Counted from the stretch's first letter, positions 1-11,887 are shown. The stretch: 64,000 nucleotides of DNA from Okapia johnstoni (GCA_024291935.2 CM044313.1:89217001-89281000); one strand, 5' to 3'. The notes: a model not told the origin generated them from the sequence alone. Numbers and translations: made by a program.

Positions 1-486
1 CAGTGCATTTAAAGATTATTTTTACACTATACTGTACTCTATTAAGTGTACAGTAGCATTATCTATAAAAATACAATGTAAATACTTTAAACTGTATTTT
101 ATTGCTAAAAATGCTAAGCATCTCTGAGCTGTCAGAGTCATCATTATAACAGCAAAAATCAGTGATCACCACAGCAAAAATAATAAAAGTGAAAAAGTTT
201 GAAATATTGTGAGGATTACCAAAATGTCACACAAAACCATGAAATGAATAAATGTAAGAGAAAAATGACACCTATAGACTTGTTCAACGTCAAGTTGTCA
301 CAAACTTTTAATTTGCAAATCACAGGATCTGTGAAATTCAATAAAGTATAACATAATAAAAGGTGCACCTACATAGTGAATACTATAATATACCTAAATA
401 TATATTATTATATATTGATAGAGGTATGTAATAGTTATATACTATATATATATATATATGCATATATACATGTAATATATAAAAGC
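1..486. other. AT-rich non-coding stretch
   Basis: No recognisable gene or repeat apart from a short AT run around 440-475 (alternating TA with one GCAT interruption). Stop codons are frequent in all frames. Confidence 0.6.
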
Positions 487-670
487 TACACAATGTGGCT
501 CAGATGGTAAAGAATCTGCCTGCAATGCAGGTGACCCAGATTTGATTCCTCTGTTAGGAATATTCCCTGGAGAAGGGAGTAACTACCCACTCCAGTATTA
601 TTGCTGGATAATTCTGTGGAGAGAGGAGACTGGCAGGCTCCAGTACATGGGGTTGCATATGAAAGGAGCC
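487..670 (+). repeat. Bov-tA SINE, diverged
   Basis: The tRNA-Glu-like head (GGCTCAGATGGTAAAGAATC) is followed by the Bov-A body (CCACTCCAGTATTATTGC, then GGAGACTGGCAGGCTCCAG). The 5' first bases and the 3' tail are eroded. Bov-tA is a ruminant SINE made of a tRNA pseudogene joined to a BovB-derived segment. Confidence 0.9.
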
Positions 671-2356
671 TTAGTGTTGGATTCAAACCATGTTTATGGA
701 TATATAGACTTTTCAAATTGGAAGTCACTTTCCTATTTTTCCACTTGGAAATTATTTTCATCTTAGCACATCATTAACCATGGAATCAACATTTCAGTTG
801 AAAGAGAATTGTTTTTGAAATAGAACATATGATATCTTTACCTCCCTAAGTCTGGGGGAAATGGCCACTGTCAATACCTTGGGGACATAGCTACAAATCT
901 ATATTACTTTTTCTTTCTGATCAAAGGAGGGAGCCATCAATTTTTCTAAAATTATTTTTGTCAGTAACTGGCTTTAAGGATGTTTATTACTTAGTCCAGA
1001 GGTTCTTGGCTGTCATATAGGATTATTTGCAGAGACACAGGAGCTTGGAACTCATTAGAATATATAACTAAGTTAATTGTTCTCATAAATTACTTTTCTA
1101 AATACTTGAATTCTTTAATTTACAGAAGAAATCGACCTTTTGCTGCAGGACTTCATGGTAGCTTCCATGACACTTTTCCACCTGTATTTGAAAATAACCA
1201 GTAAATTGTGAAACTTTATTTTAGATTTCAGCAAATAAGGTTAAAACATCTTGTGGCAAAAGTTTGTGCAAGTCATGCAATATATTTAACTTATTGTAAT
1301 AAAATATGAAATATATTTCAGAGATGGTAATATTAAAATATTTTATATTTATCTGTGAATGTAATGCAAATGAGAGAAAGCAGTCCCTTTTTTTTGGTTG
1401 AAAATATATGCAAGCCTTCTAAAATTCTTAACTTGATTTTTTTGAGCCAGAGAGTCTCTTTATGCTCTAACACAAGGAAGGGCATATTAAAAAGATCCTT
1501 TATTGGAATACTTCCTATAAAGGATTATGCTTGCTATAGATATGCTATAAGATACTAAGTTTGCTGGCTTCTGGAAAAGTGAAAACATGAAACACTGTAT
1601 AATACCATTCTATTTGCTTCTTGAATCATATAAACATCCAGTATTTAGAGATAGAAATTTGACTTGTGCTCATCAAGCCAGCTCTTCAGTTTTACAGATG
1701 TAAAACTGAAAAACATATATTTATAATTTTTCCCTCTAAGTGGGTCATAAAATGAATAAGCCAAAGACTGCATTTTAGATACATGATAGAACAATTGTTG
1801 AACTAGAAATTAAGCATAATAAAAATACAGTATACAGTAAACTATGAGAGTTTTTTTATTTTTCCATTACACTGTGAGATTCCCCAAAGGACATTCTTAT
1901 TCACTTCTAATTTCTAGACTCACTGCAGTATCATTTCTGAGATTTCTTCAACAATTGTTTATGAAGTGATTAATTGAACTATCAAAACAACTTATAGATC
2001 TTCTGTTGCGTATATTCATACATAAATTAGGTAAAATCATTTTCAATAGTTTTAGATTTGAAGTGTGACAATAGTAAGAGGATCCCCATTTACCCCATGT
2101 GGGATTTTCCCTTTTGTTAACATCTTACACTGGCATGGTACATTTGTCACAATTAATGAACAACTATAGCACAACTATAGCATTATTCAGTGACATCTGT
2201 GCTTTCTCCAGATTTCCCACCTAATGAATCTTTTTTTTTTCCTAGTATCTTATCCAGGATACCACATTACGTTTAGTCTTAATTAAACTTCCCTTACCTG
2301 TTACAGTTTCTCAGGCTTTCCTTGTATTTTATAACCTTGATATGTTTGAAGAATAC
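671..2356. other. Unique AT-rich DNA, no gene seen
   Basis: About 1.7 kb without a recognisable repeat or coding exon. The longest open frame (1355-1558, + strand) has no domain I recognise and sits in low-complexity AT-rich DNA, so I do not call it. Confidence 0.6.
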
Positions 2357-2724
2357 TGTATTAGTCTGCTAAGGATGTTTTAATGAAATGCCATTTACTG
2401 GATGGCTTAAATAACAGAAATTTATTCATTTAATTTAAATTTTTCAGTTTTTAAAACTGGAAATCTGAGGTTAGGGTGCCCACATGTTAGATCCTGATGA
2501 GGGCTTGTAGACATTTGTCTTCTCCCTGAGTCCTCACATGTTGTGGGGAGAGATATATATCTTACTCTTTTTATAAGACCACAGTCCAATGAGACCAGGG
2601 CCCCACACTTATGGCCACATTTAACCTTAGCTAGCTCTCAAAAATCCTGTCTCCTCCAGAAGTCACATTTGAAGTTAAGACTTCAAAATATGAATTTTAA
2701 CAGGACACAGTCCAGTCTATAGCA
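2357..2724 (-). mobile_element. MaLR (MLT1-type) solo LTR
   Basis: On the + strand it begins TGTATTAGTCTGCTAAGG, followed by a 'GATGGCTTAAATAACAGAAATT' type block, a 'CCTGAGTCCTCACATG' block, and ends near GACACAGTCCAGTCTATAGCA. These are landmarks of MLT1-class LTRs read in reverse. Termini are TG...CA. The flanks AATAC and AGTAC may be a decayed 5-bp TSD. It predates the ruminant-specific repeats. The subfamily is not resolved. Confidence 0.75.
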
Positions 2725-3760
2725 AGTACTGATAAGGTATTTTGTATAATGTCTCTCAATTGGTATTTATTTTCCTCATTATTAGATTGGGGTTATGTGT
2801 TTTGAGAGGAAGAGCTTAGGGTGAAGGCCACTCTCATTACATCTCCTCAGTGGTAACGGTTGTGGGCACGACTTACCAGTGTTGGTTAGCTTCTCACCTG
2901 GGTGCAGCAGTGTTTTTCAAGTTTCTTCATTGTTAACTTACTTCATTTTTTCCCATTTCTATACTCCCCTCTTTGAAAGGAAATCATTAATCACCCACTT
3001 AAGGTGTTGAGAGTTATGTTCCATTTCCTTGAGGGTAAAGTATCCACAAGAGTTATTTGAAATTCTTCTGTGTAGAAAGCGAATCAGTTTTCCTCTATTT
3101 ATTTATTCAGTCATTTCTTTACCTCAGTATGGATTCATGGATATTCATAAGTTGGTTATAATTCAATATCCTTTTATCATATAATGTTGCTCAAATTAGT
3201 ACAGTTTTGGCTCCTGTGTCCCTGGACATATCTCTGTCGTGTGTGTGTGTGTGTGCACGCGCACTTGAACACTTGCTTGTTTTTCTTGTAGAATGCTTCA
3301 GGCTCACTTTTGTTTTTTTGTTGCCCTAGTTCTAGAAACCACTGTTTCCCCAAGGAAACCTAATGCCTAATGACATTAAAAGGCAAGATCTGTATATGAG
3401 TTATCTGTCGTTTTTTAATGTGAATTTTACAAATTAGAAATGCTAGCTCAGTTGATCTTGTGTGTTGGAAAAAACTTTAAATCCATTTGGTTTTAACAAC
3501 ACTTTGTCAAATTTTGACATTTAACTAAAAACTGATATTTTCTCTGCATATGAAGAAAGCTATCAGAATAAAATGCGCATATCTTGGAAAACACTTAGTT
3601 TGAAAGCATATCATTTCATTTAATCATTTCATCTAAAGCATTAGGAGAAAATTATCAGAAACTTTCCATTTCAAAATATAAAGGCTTTGAAGTTGTCACT
3701 TCTTGTCTTACAGTAATAAAAAAGCGGAGCAAACAGATTTAATAATTTTATTTGGACCCA
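2725..3760. other. Unique DNA with a short GT repeat
   Basis: No gene seen. A (GT)n run at about 3239-3255 passes into an alternating GCACGCGCAC block. The rest is AT-rich sequence I do not recognise. Confidence 0.5.
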
Positions 3761-4644
3761 TCAGAGAACTGAGGTTATAGGTCAAACTACCACCAAAATC
3801 TGCATACAGGTACATTCAGGGAGTCGCACCAACATCTGCTTACCTGGAGCGTCAACCACCGGAACTATAAATTGGTAGGGCTACTTAAACTGGTGAATTG
3901 GAGAACTAACATAATTTTGATGAATTACTGGGGGCTGTGTGTAGACTGTTAGGAAAATGAGAAACTCATCAATGTCTCAGTCTTTTCCTCCAGGTACCCT
4001 ACCGAGTTCTCCTGGTGAGGAAGTGAAGATTCCAAAACTACCCACTCCCTCACCTCTTACAGGGGCAGGAGAATAATGATCATTTTGAAACATATCTAAG
4101 GCATTTTCTATAACAAACACCTACAATTTAAGAGAGAGAGAGAGAAAAAAATTAAAAACCTACCAGAATATTATCCCATCCTGGAGAAGACTGTTCCTCC
4201 TTTACCAGCATCCTCCAGGCTTCCTGTCTCACCCAAGAGGAAAAAAAAAATTCAACAGGAGTCAGAACATCAAGGAAATGCTTTAGGAACACTGGAGAAA
4301 CACTTTTGAGGTCACAGACCCAAGGTACAAGCCAGTTAGCTGAAATTTAATCAGGAGATGATAGAATGTTTCTCTCCCCGAACCTTTCACTACGTCAACA
4401 GGGCTTCACTATAGTAACAGTGGGTAGGGGCCAAAGAGCTGCAAGACACAGAGACTCTCTGGGGAAAAACACCAAGGAAAGACCCGAAAACAAGTGAGGA
4501 GGCAGGAACCAGGACACTAGAAGAATTTTTAACCTCTGAAACCTGTAACTTCACCAAACATTAAATGCAGCCAGACTCCAAGCCGTGTTATCATCAATCC
4601 TCATGCTATTTCTTTCAGTTTTTATTACCAGATACAGCCTGTTT

Positions 4645-4868
4645 GTGAGCGCCCGATAAGTTGCTTCAGTCATGTCTGACTCTTTGCATCCCCACAGATT
4701 GTAGCCTGCCCAGCTCATCTATCCATGGGATTCTCCAGGCAAGAATTCTGGAGTGGGTTGCATGCCCTCCTCCAGGGGATCTTCCTGACCCAGGGATCAA
4801 ACCCCTGTCTCATTATGTGTCTTGTATTGCAGGCAGGTTCTTTACCATTAGCGCCACCTGGGAAGCCC
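4645..4868 (-). repeat. Bov-tA/Bov-A SINE inside L1
   Basis: Read on + it runs from GCTTCAGTCATGTCTGACTC (reverse of the Bov-A 3' end) through ATTCTCCAGGCAAGAATTC to the reversed tRNA-like head (GGCAGGTTCTTTACCATTA, GCCACCTGGGAAGCCC). Flanks ATACAGCCTG and ATAGCCTG look like a decayed TSD. It splits the 5' region of the older L1. Confidence 0.9.
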
Positions 4869-5102
4869 ATAGCCTGCTCAGCTTTCAACTAAACATTACA
4901 AAGTACAACAAAAAACAAGGGAATTCAGTCTAAAGAGACAAATAATCAGAACCAGCTTCAGTTATGACAGAGATGTTGGGAAATCAGGGAAATTAAAATA
5001 ACTATTATTAACACACCAAAGGCCCTCCCTGTCTTAACAATATGCAGTGTGCAAGAAGAGATGGATAACATAATCAGAGAGATGGAATATAAATACCACT
5101 CT

Positions 5103-5169
5103 ATGTTGACGTATGGCAGAAACTGTCACAATATTGTAAAGTAATTATCCTCCAATTAAAAACAAAATT
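5103..5169 (+). mobile_element. 67-bp L1 3'-end insertion with TSD
   Basis: A short segment with the typical artiodactyl L1 terminus (ATGGCAGAAACTGTCACAAT, then AAAGTAATTATCCTCCAATT and an A-rich tail) sits between AAATACCACTCT (5091-5102) and AAATGCCACTCT (5170-5181). The ORF1 text of the host L1 continues after the second copy. This is a severely 5'-truncated retrotransposition into an older L1. Confidence 0.8.
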
Positions 5170-5299
5170 AAATGCCACTCTAACAAAAAATGAATAATGC
5201 CTTAATGAACTCAGTGATAGACTTGACATAGCTGAGAGAATTCGAAGATAGGTCAATAGAAATTTTTCAAATTTAAATGCAAAGAAGAATGAATGTCTA

Positions 5300-6100
5300 T
5301 ATTGATTAGTTCTTTATTATGAATATTATATGATAATCCACTTCAGTGATTGCTTCTTTTAAAGTCTAAGTTCAGAAACACTGGTTTAAAATAAAATTTA
5401 TATGATTTGATTGAGCTACTCAATTTTAACATATTTATTAACTTATGAAATGAATGCATAATTACCAACCAGTTTTATTTAATTTGCCAGAAAATTACTT
5501 AATCCATGAACAGTCAGACTGCTATTTAGTATTAATCATTTTATCGGTTTCATTAAAGATGACCAAATTAAATTTCTCTTTTCCTTTTCACTCAGGGTAA
5601 AATCCTCAAAAGCTGTATTATAAACATTGAACTACATTTTAAAACAGATTAAAACTGTGAAAATCTATGCATGATTTTAGTTTTAATGGATGATATAAGA
5701 CATGAATAAAAATTCATGTAAACTATAGGGTCAAGTAGTTATAGCAATGATATCAATAACATAACCAGAAAATACTCTAAAATATTTATTTTTCATAGTT
5801 TCCATATCCCATTACATAAGGCTTTAATTTCCATGATACTTTACTTGGACATTTAGTCTATGATGGATTGTATGTAGAGTAACACTAGTCCTCTGTCTGC
5901 TCAGAACCCTCAAGGCATATACCGTGCTTGTTTTCCTGGCCAAGTTCCCCAAGTTTATATGATAATTTATGTGGTCCCTTTGGCTTCCTTGTGCTAATTC
6001 AATCACTAACACCCACTGTATCACAGTTTAGGTCACAGCAGCTCTGTCCTCCTCTCTCACTAATGCGATCATACAATACCGTATATGGATACATATATCC
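5300..6100. other. Unique AT-rich DNA, no gene seen
   Basis: No recognisable repeat or exon. Small open frames on both strands (for example 5824-6024, - strand) have no recognisable domain. Confidence 0.5.
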
Positions 6101-6302
6101 GGTGGCTCAGATGGTAAAGAATCCACCTGCCAGTGGAGGCGATGCAAGAGACGAGGGTTCAATCCCTTCATTGAGAGAAGCCCCTAGAGAAGGAAAGGGC
6201 AACCCACACCAGTGTTCTTGTCTGGAAAATTCCATGGACAGAGGGAGCCTGGTGGTCTGCAATCCATGGGATCACAAAGAATCAGACACAACTGAGTGAA
6301 CG
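6101..6302 (+). repeat. Bov-tA SINE (left arm of an inverted pair)
   Basis: Head GGTGGCTCAGATGGTAAAGA, B-box-like GGGTTCAATCCC, body with CACCAGTGTTCTTG and a CATGGACAGAGGGAGCCTGG block, end near CAGACACAACTGAGTG. It faces an opposite-strand SINE that starts 16 bp downstream. Confidence 0.93.
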
Positions 6303-6317
6303 TGCATGCAGACTGTA

Positions 6318-6525
6318 TTAGTCACTCAGTCATGTCCGACTCTTTGTGGCTTCACAGACTGTAGCCCACCAGGCTTCTCTGTCCATGGAATTCCCCAGGC
6401 AAGAATACTGGAGTGGATTGCCATTCCCTTCTCCAGAGGAACTTCCCAACTCAGGGACTGAACCCTGGTCTCCTGCCTCGCAGGCAGATTCTTTACCATT
6501 TGACATTTGAGCTACAGGGAAGTCT
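6318..6525 (-). repeat. Bov-tA SINE (right arm of an inverted pair)
   Basis: On + it reads AGTCACTCAGTCATGTCCGA through AAGAATACTGGAGTGG to GCAGGCAGATTCTTTACCAT, which is a reverse-oriented Bov-tA. The tRNA-like end is followed by a TGCATGCACACATG block and an AT-rich palindromic region. Confidence 0.93.
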
Positions 6526-6540
6526 GAACATGCATGCACA

Positions 6541-6642
6541 CATGTATATATTAATATATATTAATATATTATATTAATATCACATATGTATATATGTGAT
6601 ATTATATCACATATGTATATATTACATATATATATATCAGTA
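6541..6642. repeat. AT-rich palindromic low-complexity repeat
   Basis: Alternating TA-rich DNA containing a perfect inverted repeat: AATATCACATAT (6576-6587), a GTAT spacer, ATATGTGATATT (6592-6603). A partial copy of the same motif recurs at 6605-6620. Confidence 0.85.
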
Positions 6643-6699
6643 TTGTCTCCACATTTACTATTTACTCCTCTGCTTTCTTTCTGTTGGATGTCTTTTTCT

Positions 6700-7145
6700 C
6701 TTTACATTATCTGTGATATATAATCTCAAGTGTTGACTTGACTGGACCACCAGGTGCCCAGATCTTTGGTCATGTATTATTCTGGCTGTGTCTGTTCTGG
6801 GAGGATGTTTTTGGATGAGATTAACATTTGAAGTAATAGACTAAATAAAGCACTTGCCCTCCCTAGTGTGGATGGCCCGAGTACCACAAAAAGACAGATC
6901 CTTTCCCAAGTACGAGGGAACTCCGTCTGCCCTGCTGGTTTGAGCTCAGCCATCTGTGTGTTCCTGCCTTCGCCTTGGCACTGAAGCACCTTCACTTTTT
7001 GGGTCAGGCATGAGCCTGCCAGCATTAGGACTAGAACTTACACCATCAGCTCCCCTGGGTCTCCAGCTTGCCAACTGCAGATCCTGAGACTACTCATCTC
7101 TCATCATCAGCAATAAGCACGAATTACTTATAATAAAACTATAGT
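6700..7145 (+). mobile_element. Ancient interspersed repeat, LTR-like, family not named
   Basis: Blocks such as GGATGAGATTAACATTTGAA, TGGGTCTCCAGCTTGCCAAC and a terminal CTTATAATAAAAC near 7127-7139 (polyadenylation-like) recall an old dispersed mammalian repeat that I remember by sequence but cannot name with certainty. It is GC-richer than its flanks. No intact coding frame of known function. Confidence 0.45.
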
Positions 7146-7173
7146 TAATAGGGCATTTGCTGTATAATTATCT

Positions 7174-7394
7174 TATTGTTGTTGTTTAGTCGCTAAGCCG
7201 TGTCCGACTCTTTGCGACCTCACAGACTGTAGTCCACTGGGCTTCTCTGTCCATAGGTTTCCAGGAAAAAATACTGGAGTGAATTGCCATTTCCTTCTCC
7301 AGGGAATCTTCCTGAACCAGAGATCAAACCTGTGTCCCCTGTGTCTACTGCGTTTCAGGTGGATTCTTTACCACTGAGTTATCAAGGAAGCCCT
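7174..7394 (-). repeat. Bov-tA SINE
   Basis: On + it starts TTGTTGTTTAGTCGCTAAGC and a TCCGACTCTTTGCGACCTCAC block, and ends GGTGGATTCTTTACCACTG followed by AAGGAAGCCC, the reversed tRNA-like head. The TTGTTGTT at the left is the reversed 3' tail. Confidence 0.92.
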
Positions 7395-8846
7395 AATTAT
7401 ATTGCATGAGATGCCAAAGCAAAAATGGCAAACACAACCATGTAAGCATAGGTTTATAACAGGTCTGTTTTGCATCCACTGAAATCACATTGGCAAAATA
7501 ACCACATCGCTAAATTCAAGATCTAGTTTATGCCAAGGGGGTGTGGATGTCAAGTACTACTACAGTGAAGTGAAAAATTGGAAAAAACCATTCAATCAAC
7601 CACAACAGGTGTATGGGTATATAATCAGAGAAACTCCATACTATAAAGTTAGCTGGTTATGTCAGTAGTGTGAAAATTAGAGGGGAACATGGGATACCTT
7701 TTTATCTTTAACTAATTTCATCTTGACATCCTCCCATTCCAACTGAAAATACTATTTTCAAACATAATTACCCCAGTGTTTAAATATTCAAAGGGTTCAT
7801 TTCAATTAGCATCTTCTTTGATCTATCTGCAGAATTTCACATAATTTCAAACATTCTTCCTCAAAACTCTCAAAAACTCTATTTTTCCTTCTGATTTTTT
7901 TCACTTATCTGCCTCATCTCTTCTTGGCAGGATTTTCTCTTTTTTTCTGATATTTATTTGTAGAGGGCCTTAGGTTGCAACCTGAGTGCAACATTTTTCA
8001 TCCATACACTTTCCTTGAATTATTTCATCTAATCTCATGTCTCTGAATGTAATTATTACAAATGGCTATTACAGTACAGTTCAGACCTCACTTATCAAAA
8101 AGTTCCATAAAGAAGTTGTCCTCATGGAATACATAACTGTTGTACCAATCCACTTATGATAATTAGTGAATTACCTAAAACCTTAAAATCTATAAATATA
8201 TGCTGAATTGCATTCATCAGTATTATTATATGACCATCAACGACTTAAAATGTTGAAGTCAAATATCAGAATGTAAAAAAATAGCCATTTAAAATATTGG
8301 AATCATATTGATAGTGGATTTCCATATGTTAAAGTAAGCACTTTTCAGGGTAATTCGTTTCATGACTAGAAATAATCACAGTTATTGAACTCATCCAAGT
8401 AAATATAGTCTCTTAAATCAGCAATAAACAGATTTTAGTTGCCTTACATACTGTTTGTACAGTATATGCATCTTTGATCTAATGCATTAATTTAAAAAAA
8501 GAAAATTTATAACATCTAGATTACTCAGAACATTTCTTATATAAGTAGTCATCTCTGTATCATGGATAAGAGTTATGTAGTATCAAAAATATGGCTCTCA
8601 AAACATTCTGATCTGTGTTTAATACCAGCATTACTGGTTCCTTCCATAAACTTGAACAAATTACCTGGAGATTTCGATCCTAGTTCATCCAAGTATTTGA
8701 AATAAAAAGTTAATAAAATATTTAACATTGAAGAGATATACTGATAGTTACAGCTACATTTCCTTGATAAATATAGAACTCAATGTATAATAGGGTTAAT
8801 TTGTTTTGCTTTGTTTTATTTTTTAACATTTCATTTTTCTATTACT
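7395..8846. other. Unique AT-rich DNA, no gene seen
   Basis: About 1.45 kb of AT-rich sequence with no recognisable repeat or exon; stops are frequent in all frames. Confidence 0.5.
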
Positions 8847-8859
8847 GGAAACACTACTG

Positions 8860-9080
8860 GGCTTCCCCGGTATCTCAGCAATAAAGAATCCACCTGCCAA
8901 TGCAGGCGATTCAGGAGACACGGTTTCAACCTGGTCAGGAAGATCCCCTGCAAAAGGGGATGGCAACCCACTTCAATATTCTTGCCTGGAAAATTCCATG
9001 GACAGAGGAGCCTGGTGAGCTATAGTCCATAGCGTGGAAAAGACTTAGACATGACTGAAGTGACTGAACACATGCAAACA
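8860..9080 (+). repeat. Bov-tA SINE with TSD
   Basis: A full-length element from GGCTTCCCCGGTATCTCAGC to GTGACTGAACACATGCAAAC. It is flanked by GGAAACACTACTG (8847-8859) and GGAACATTACTG (9081-9092), a slightly diverged TSD, which fixes both ends. Confidence 0.93.
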
Positions 9081-9092
9081 GGAACATTACTG

Positions 9093-10310
9093 TTCTCATT
9101 TTCAATTCTAAACAACGGGCGTTTGTGTTAATTTTATTATTAAGCAAATGAAACAAAAAGAAAATAAGTGTAATAAGTTTTACATATAACTAGCTAAAGT
9201 CTTATTACTTGTTTTTTTTGGATGTGTGGTGGTAGTACTTATTAGATATCACAGCTTTATATTTCTAAATGTGTTTAATGTTTATTGTTAAAGTACTTAA
9301 GATTAGTTGAGGGTTTCAATTCATATCACCATTTTGTTTTGCACACTCTGCAATAAATACTCAGCAAAACTGAATATACTACTCACTTTTATAATTTTGT
9401 AACTGAACATAACAATGCATTTAATAATCTAGACATTATATATTTTTAAATATTAATGATTCATGTACATATACTTCAATATAAAGTTGTATTATCATCA
9501 ACCCATTTTAATAGGCAATTCACTCATGTGAGCATTGCGAATATTTTTGGAGCTATGCTTTATGTAATTTGAAATCTCAAATATTTGTTGAGTACCTGTC
9601 CGACAGTATTATATGTATCAGACTGATAGAGAACCAAAAGTAAAAGAAATTGCGGATGAAGTTGATTTATATGTTCTTCCTCATTTTGAACTCCTTAAAT
9701 ATATGGACTTAGGCATTTTGTTTCAGGCAGCTTTAGAAATCCACAGGCTCAGGTGGAGAGGAGCAAGCCTGAATATGTATTATTATAAGCAAATGGCTCC
9801 TGAATAATGGGAAGAAAGAAAATGCTAAGCCACTCTAATAAAGCTCACAAAGTGGAAATTTTTTCCTCCTTGGAAGAAGTGAGAAGGGAAAGTGGCCAGA
9901 GATTTTTAAGGACAGAGCCTCTTCACAGAAATAAGAAGACTGTATTTTTTAAAATGTCCCGCTCTCATCTCCAAAGCAATTATTTATTGTAATCTCCAAC
10001 ATGTCAGGTAGGTTTTGCTGTGTTTATTTCATATATTATGAAAAAGAAATTATAAAGGTAAAGGAACTTGCTCCAAGTCTTATGACAAAGAGAGAATCAA
10101 GGTACAAATAATTCAAGCAGGAAATGACTGGTTTGAGTGGAAGATTCACATGCAGACATGTACCAAGGGTACAAGGCTCTCCTGACTAATCCAACAAAAA
10201 TACTTAAGTCTTGTCTAATTTGAAGAGGGCCCAGTTTATGTAAATCTTTAGAAAGGTATCAGTGATTCTTCCCATCAAGAACCGAGCATAAATATTTACT
10301 TTTCAGAATT
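9093..10310. other. Unique AT-rich DNA, possible old L2/MIR trace
   Basis: AATATTTGTTGAGTACCTGT near 9579-9598 recalls the reversed L2/MIR terminus, but the match is short. Two adjoining open frames at 9613-9807 and 9807-9992 (+) have no recognisable domain and no support as exons. Confidence 0.4.
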
Positions 10311-10733
10311 GCTATTATAATTATGTGTGTGTGCTTGTATATGTAATGTATCCAATTTAGCAGGTATATCTACTGTGTCCAATTTGGTACATTAGGAATA
10401 CATGGCCAAATAAATGCATAAATTTATCTCTGACTGGTACAAAAAGTGAAACTCATATATAGTTTGTCCTGTCATATTTCAGTTTGTAGCAATTCTACAT
10501 CTTCTACTGCATAACTGCTGCTATTATAATATAATTATGTGTGTGTGCTTGTATATGTAATGTATCCAATTTATTAGGTATATCTACTGTGTCCAATTTT
10601 GTACATTAGGAATACATGGCCAAATAAATGCATAAATTTATCTCTGACTGGTACAAAAAGTGAAACTCATATATGGTTTGTCCTGTCATATTTCAGTTTG
10701 TCGCAATTCTACATCTTCTACTGCACAACTGCA
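10311..10733. repeat. 214-bp tandem duplication
   Basis: Copy 1 (about 10311-10519) and copy 2 (about 10521-10733) repeat the same unique text at a 214-bp offset; for example TTATGTGTGTGTGCTTGTAT starts at 10321 and 10535, and CTTCTACTGCA at 10501 and 10715. By eye they differ by about six substitutions and one small insertion near the junction, so the event is fairly recent. No transposon signature at the ends. Confidence 0.93.
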
Positions 10734-11518
10734 TGGTGGGGTGTTACATGAGGTTTGCGCTCTTCATCAAATGTTGAAGCTAACCAAATAAGCTTCCTCG
10801 GGATTTCACAATCCTACAGCTGGTTAAATTAGTGAAATTAAATCAGTAAAAAAGCAGATTTGTTGCACAGAGCTCACTGTCTTGGGAAAAGAATACATAC
10901 CAGTTTTTACAAATTGGAATCTGATTTCAAAAAAAGAATATGCTCCTAAGGAACTCATCTTGACTTATTCATTAAATATTTAAATATATGTTGGAAAACA
11001 TATTTAAATCTTCAGATTTTGTAAGTCAACAGATATTCACCATATTTTCCCTTTCTTACTAAAACCGGTGAGCAGACATGATCTAAGATGTCCCACACAA
11101 AATCTGAGGAGTCATAATTCTGATTTTATTTAACAACATTGCCTCCCCAGGGAGTAGTTTTCATGCTAAGCCTAATTTGCATGGCTTTATAAATAAAAAT
11201 TCTTGTTTTATTTAAAATGGTCTTATTAAACAGAGATGGAACATTTCCACACATAAACCAAAGACAGAAGTGTTTTTCACAGTAAGAAATTGAATTCATA
11301 TTCAGTTATTAACTATTTTGTTGGTATATTCCGAAAGGATCCTGTATGGAACAAGTTGTTTCACATCTGGTACAAAATACCTCTTCCTTGTTAACTATTA
11401 TTTTTAATATTTATGATCAAACTAGCCTCCATAATCTAGAGATTTGTATAAAAACACATGGTTCTCAGTTTCTCATGTTTGTCTCCATTCATCAGCCTCA
11501 AAATAATATACATAATCG
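10734..11518. other. Unique AT-rich DNA, no gene seen
   Basis: No repeat or exon recognised. The open frame at 11346-11570 (+) runs into the BovB-derived repeat and is not a gene. Confidence 0.5.
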
Positions 11519-11640
11519 GAGCAAACTCCAGGAGACGGTGAGGGGCAAGGGAGCAAACTCTAGGAGATAATGAAGGGCAGGGAGCCTGGCGTGCTGCAGT
11601 CTATGGGGTCGCAAAGAGTCTGAAACAACTTAGCGACTGA
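11519..11640 (+). repeat. BovB 3'-end fragment with internal 32-bp duplication
   Basis: It ends with the BovB/Bov-A terminus: GGGAGCCTGGCGTGCTGCAG, then GGGGTCGCAAAGAGTC and AACTTAGCGACTGAATAATA. The 5' part contains two copies of GAGCAAACTCnAGGAGA (11519-11550 and 11551-11581). Confidence 0.85.
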
Positions 11641-11887
11641 ATAATAACAATAAAAACCAAAAATGTGTCTTCTGGAATACTCCTGAAAATTTATTCCAAA
11701 TAAGTTATTTTTTTAATTATTTCTGCAGAATGAATTTATTATGACATTGTGTTTTTTCTTTCTTAAACGCTCATAACTTAGACTTTTCTTTGACCCAAAA
11801 TATATTATTTTGAGAAAAGAAACAATGCTTGAAAAACAAAATCCTTTCCATGAGTTTAATGTAGAATTAATTGGTCTTTAACATTAA

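Larger units (their letters stand above)
3760..5300 (+). mobile_element. L1 LINE 5' region: 5'UTR and start of ORF1, disrupted
   Basis: From about 4960 the text resembles mammalian L1 ORF1 DNA: a GGGAAATTAAAATAACTATTATTAA block, a GATGGATAACATAATCAGAGAGATGG block, then, after an insertion, a decayed ORF1 continuation (AATGAACTCAGTGATAGACTTGACA, 5205-5229). The segment before it (about 3.8-4.6 kb, relatively GC-rich with A-rich spacers) is probably the 5'UTR. The coding frame is destroyed. It is interrupted by a Bov-tA at 4645-4868 and by a 67-bp L1 3' end at 5103-5169. The 5' boundary is an estimate. Confidence 0.6.
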
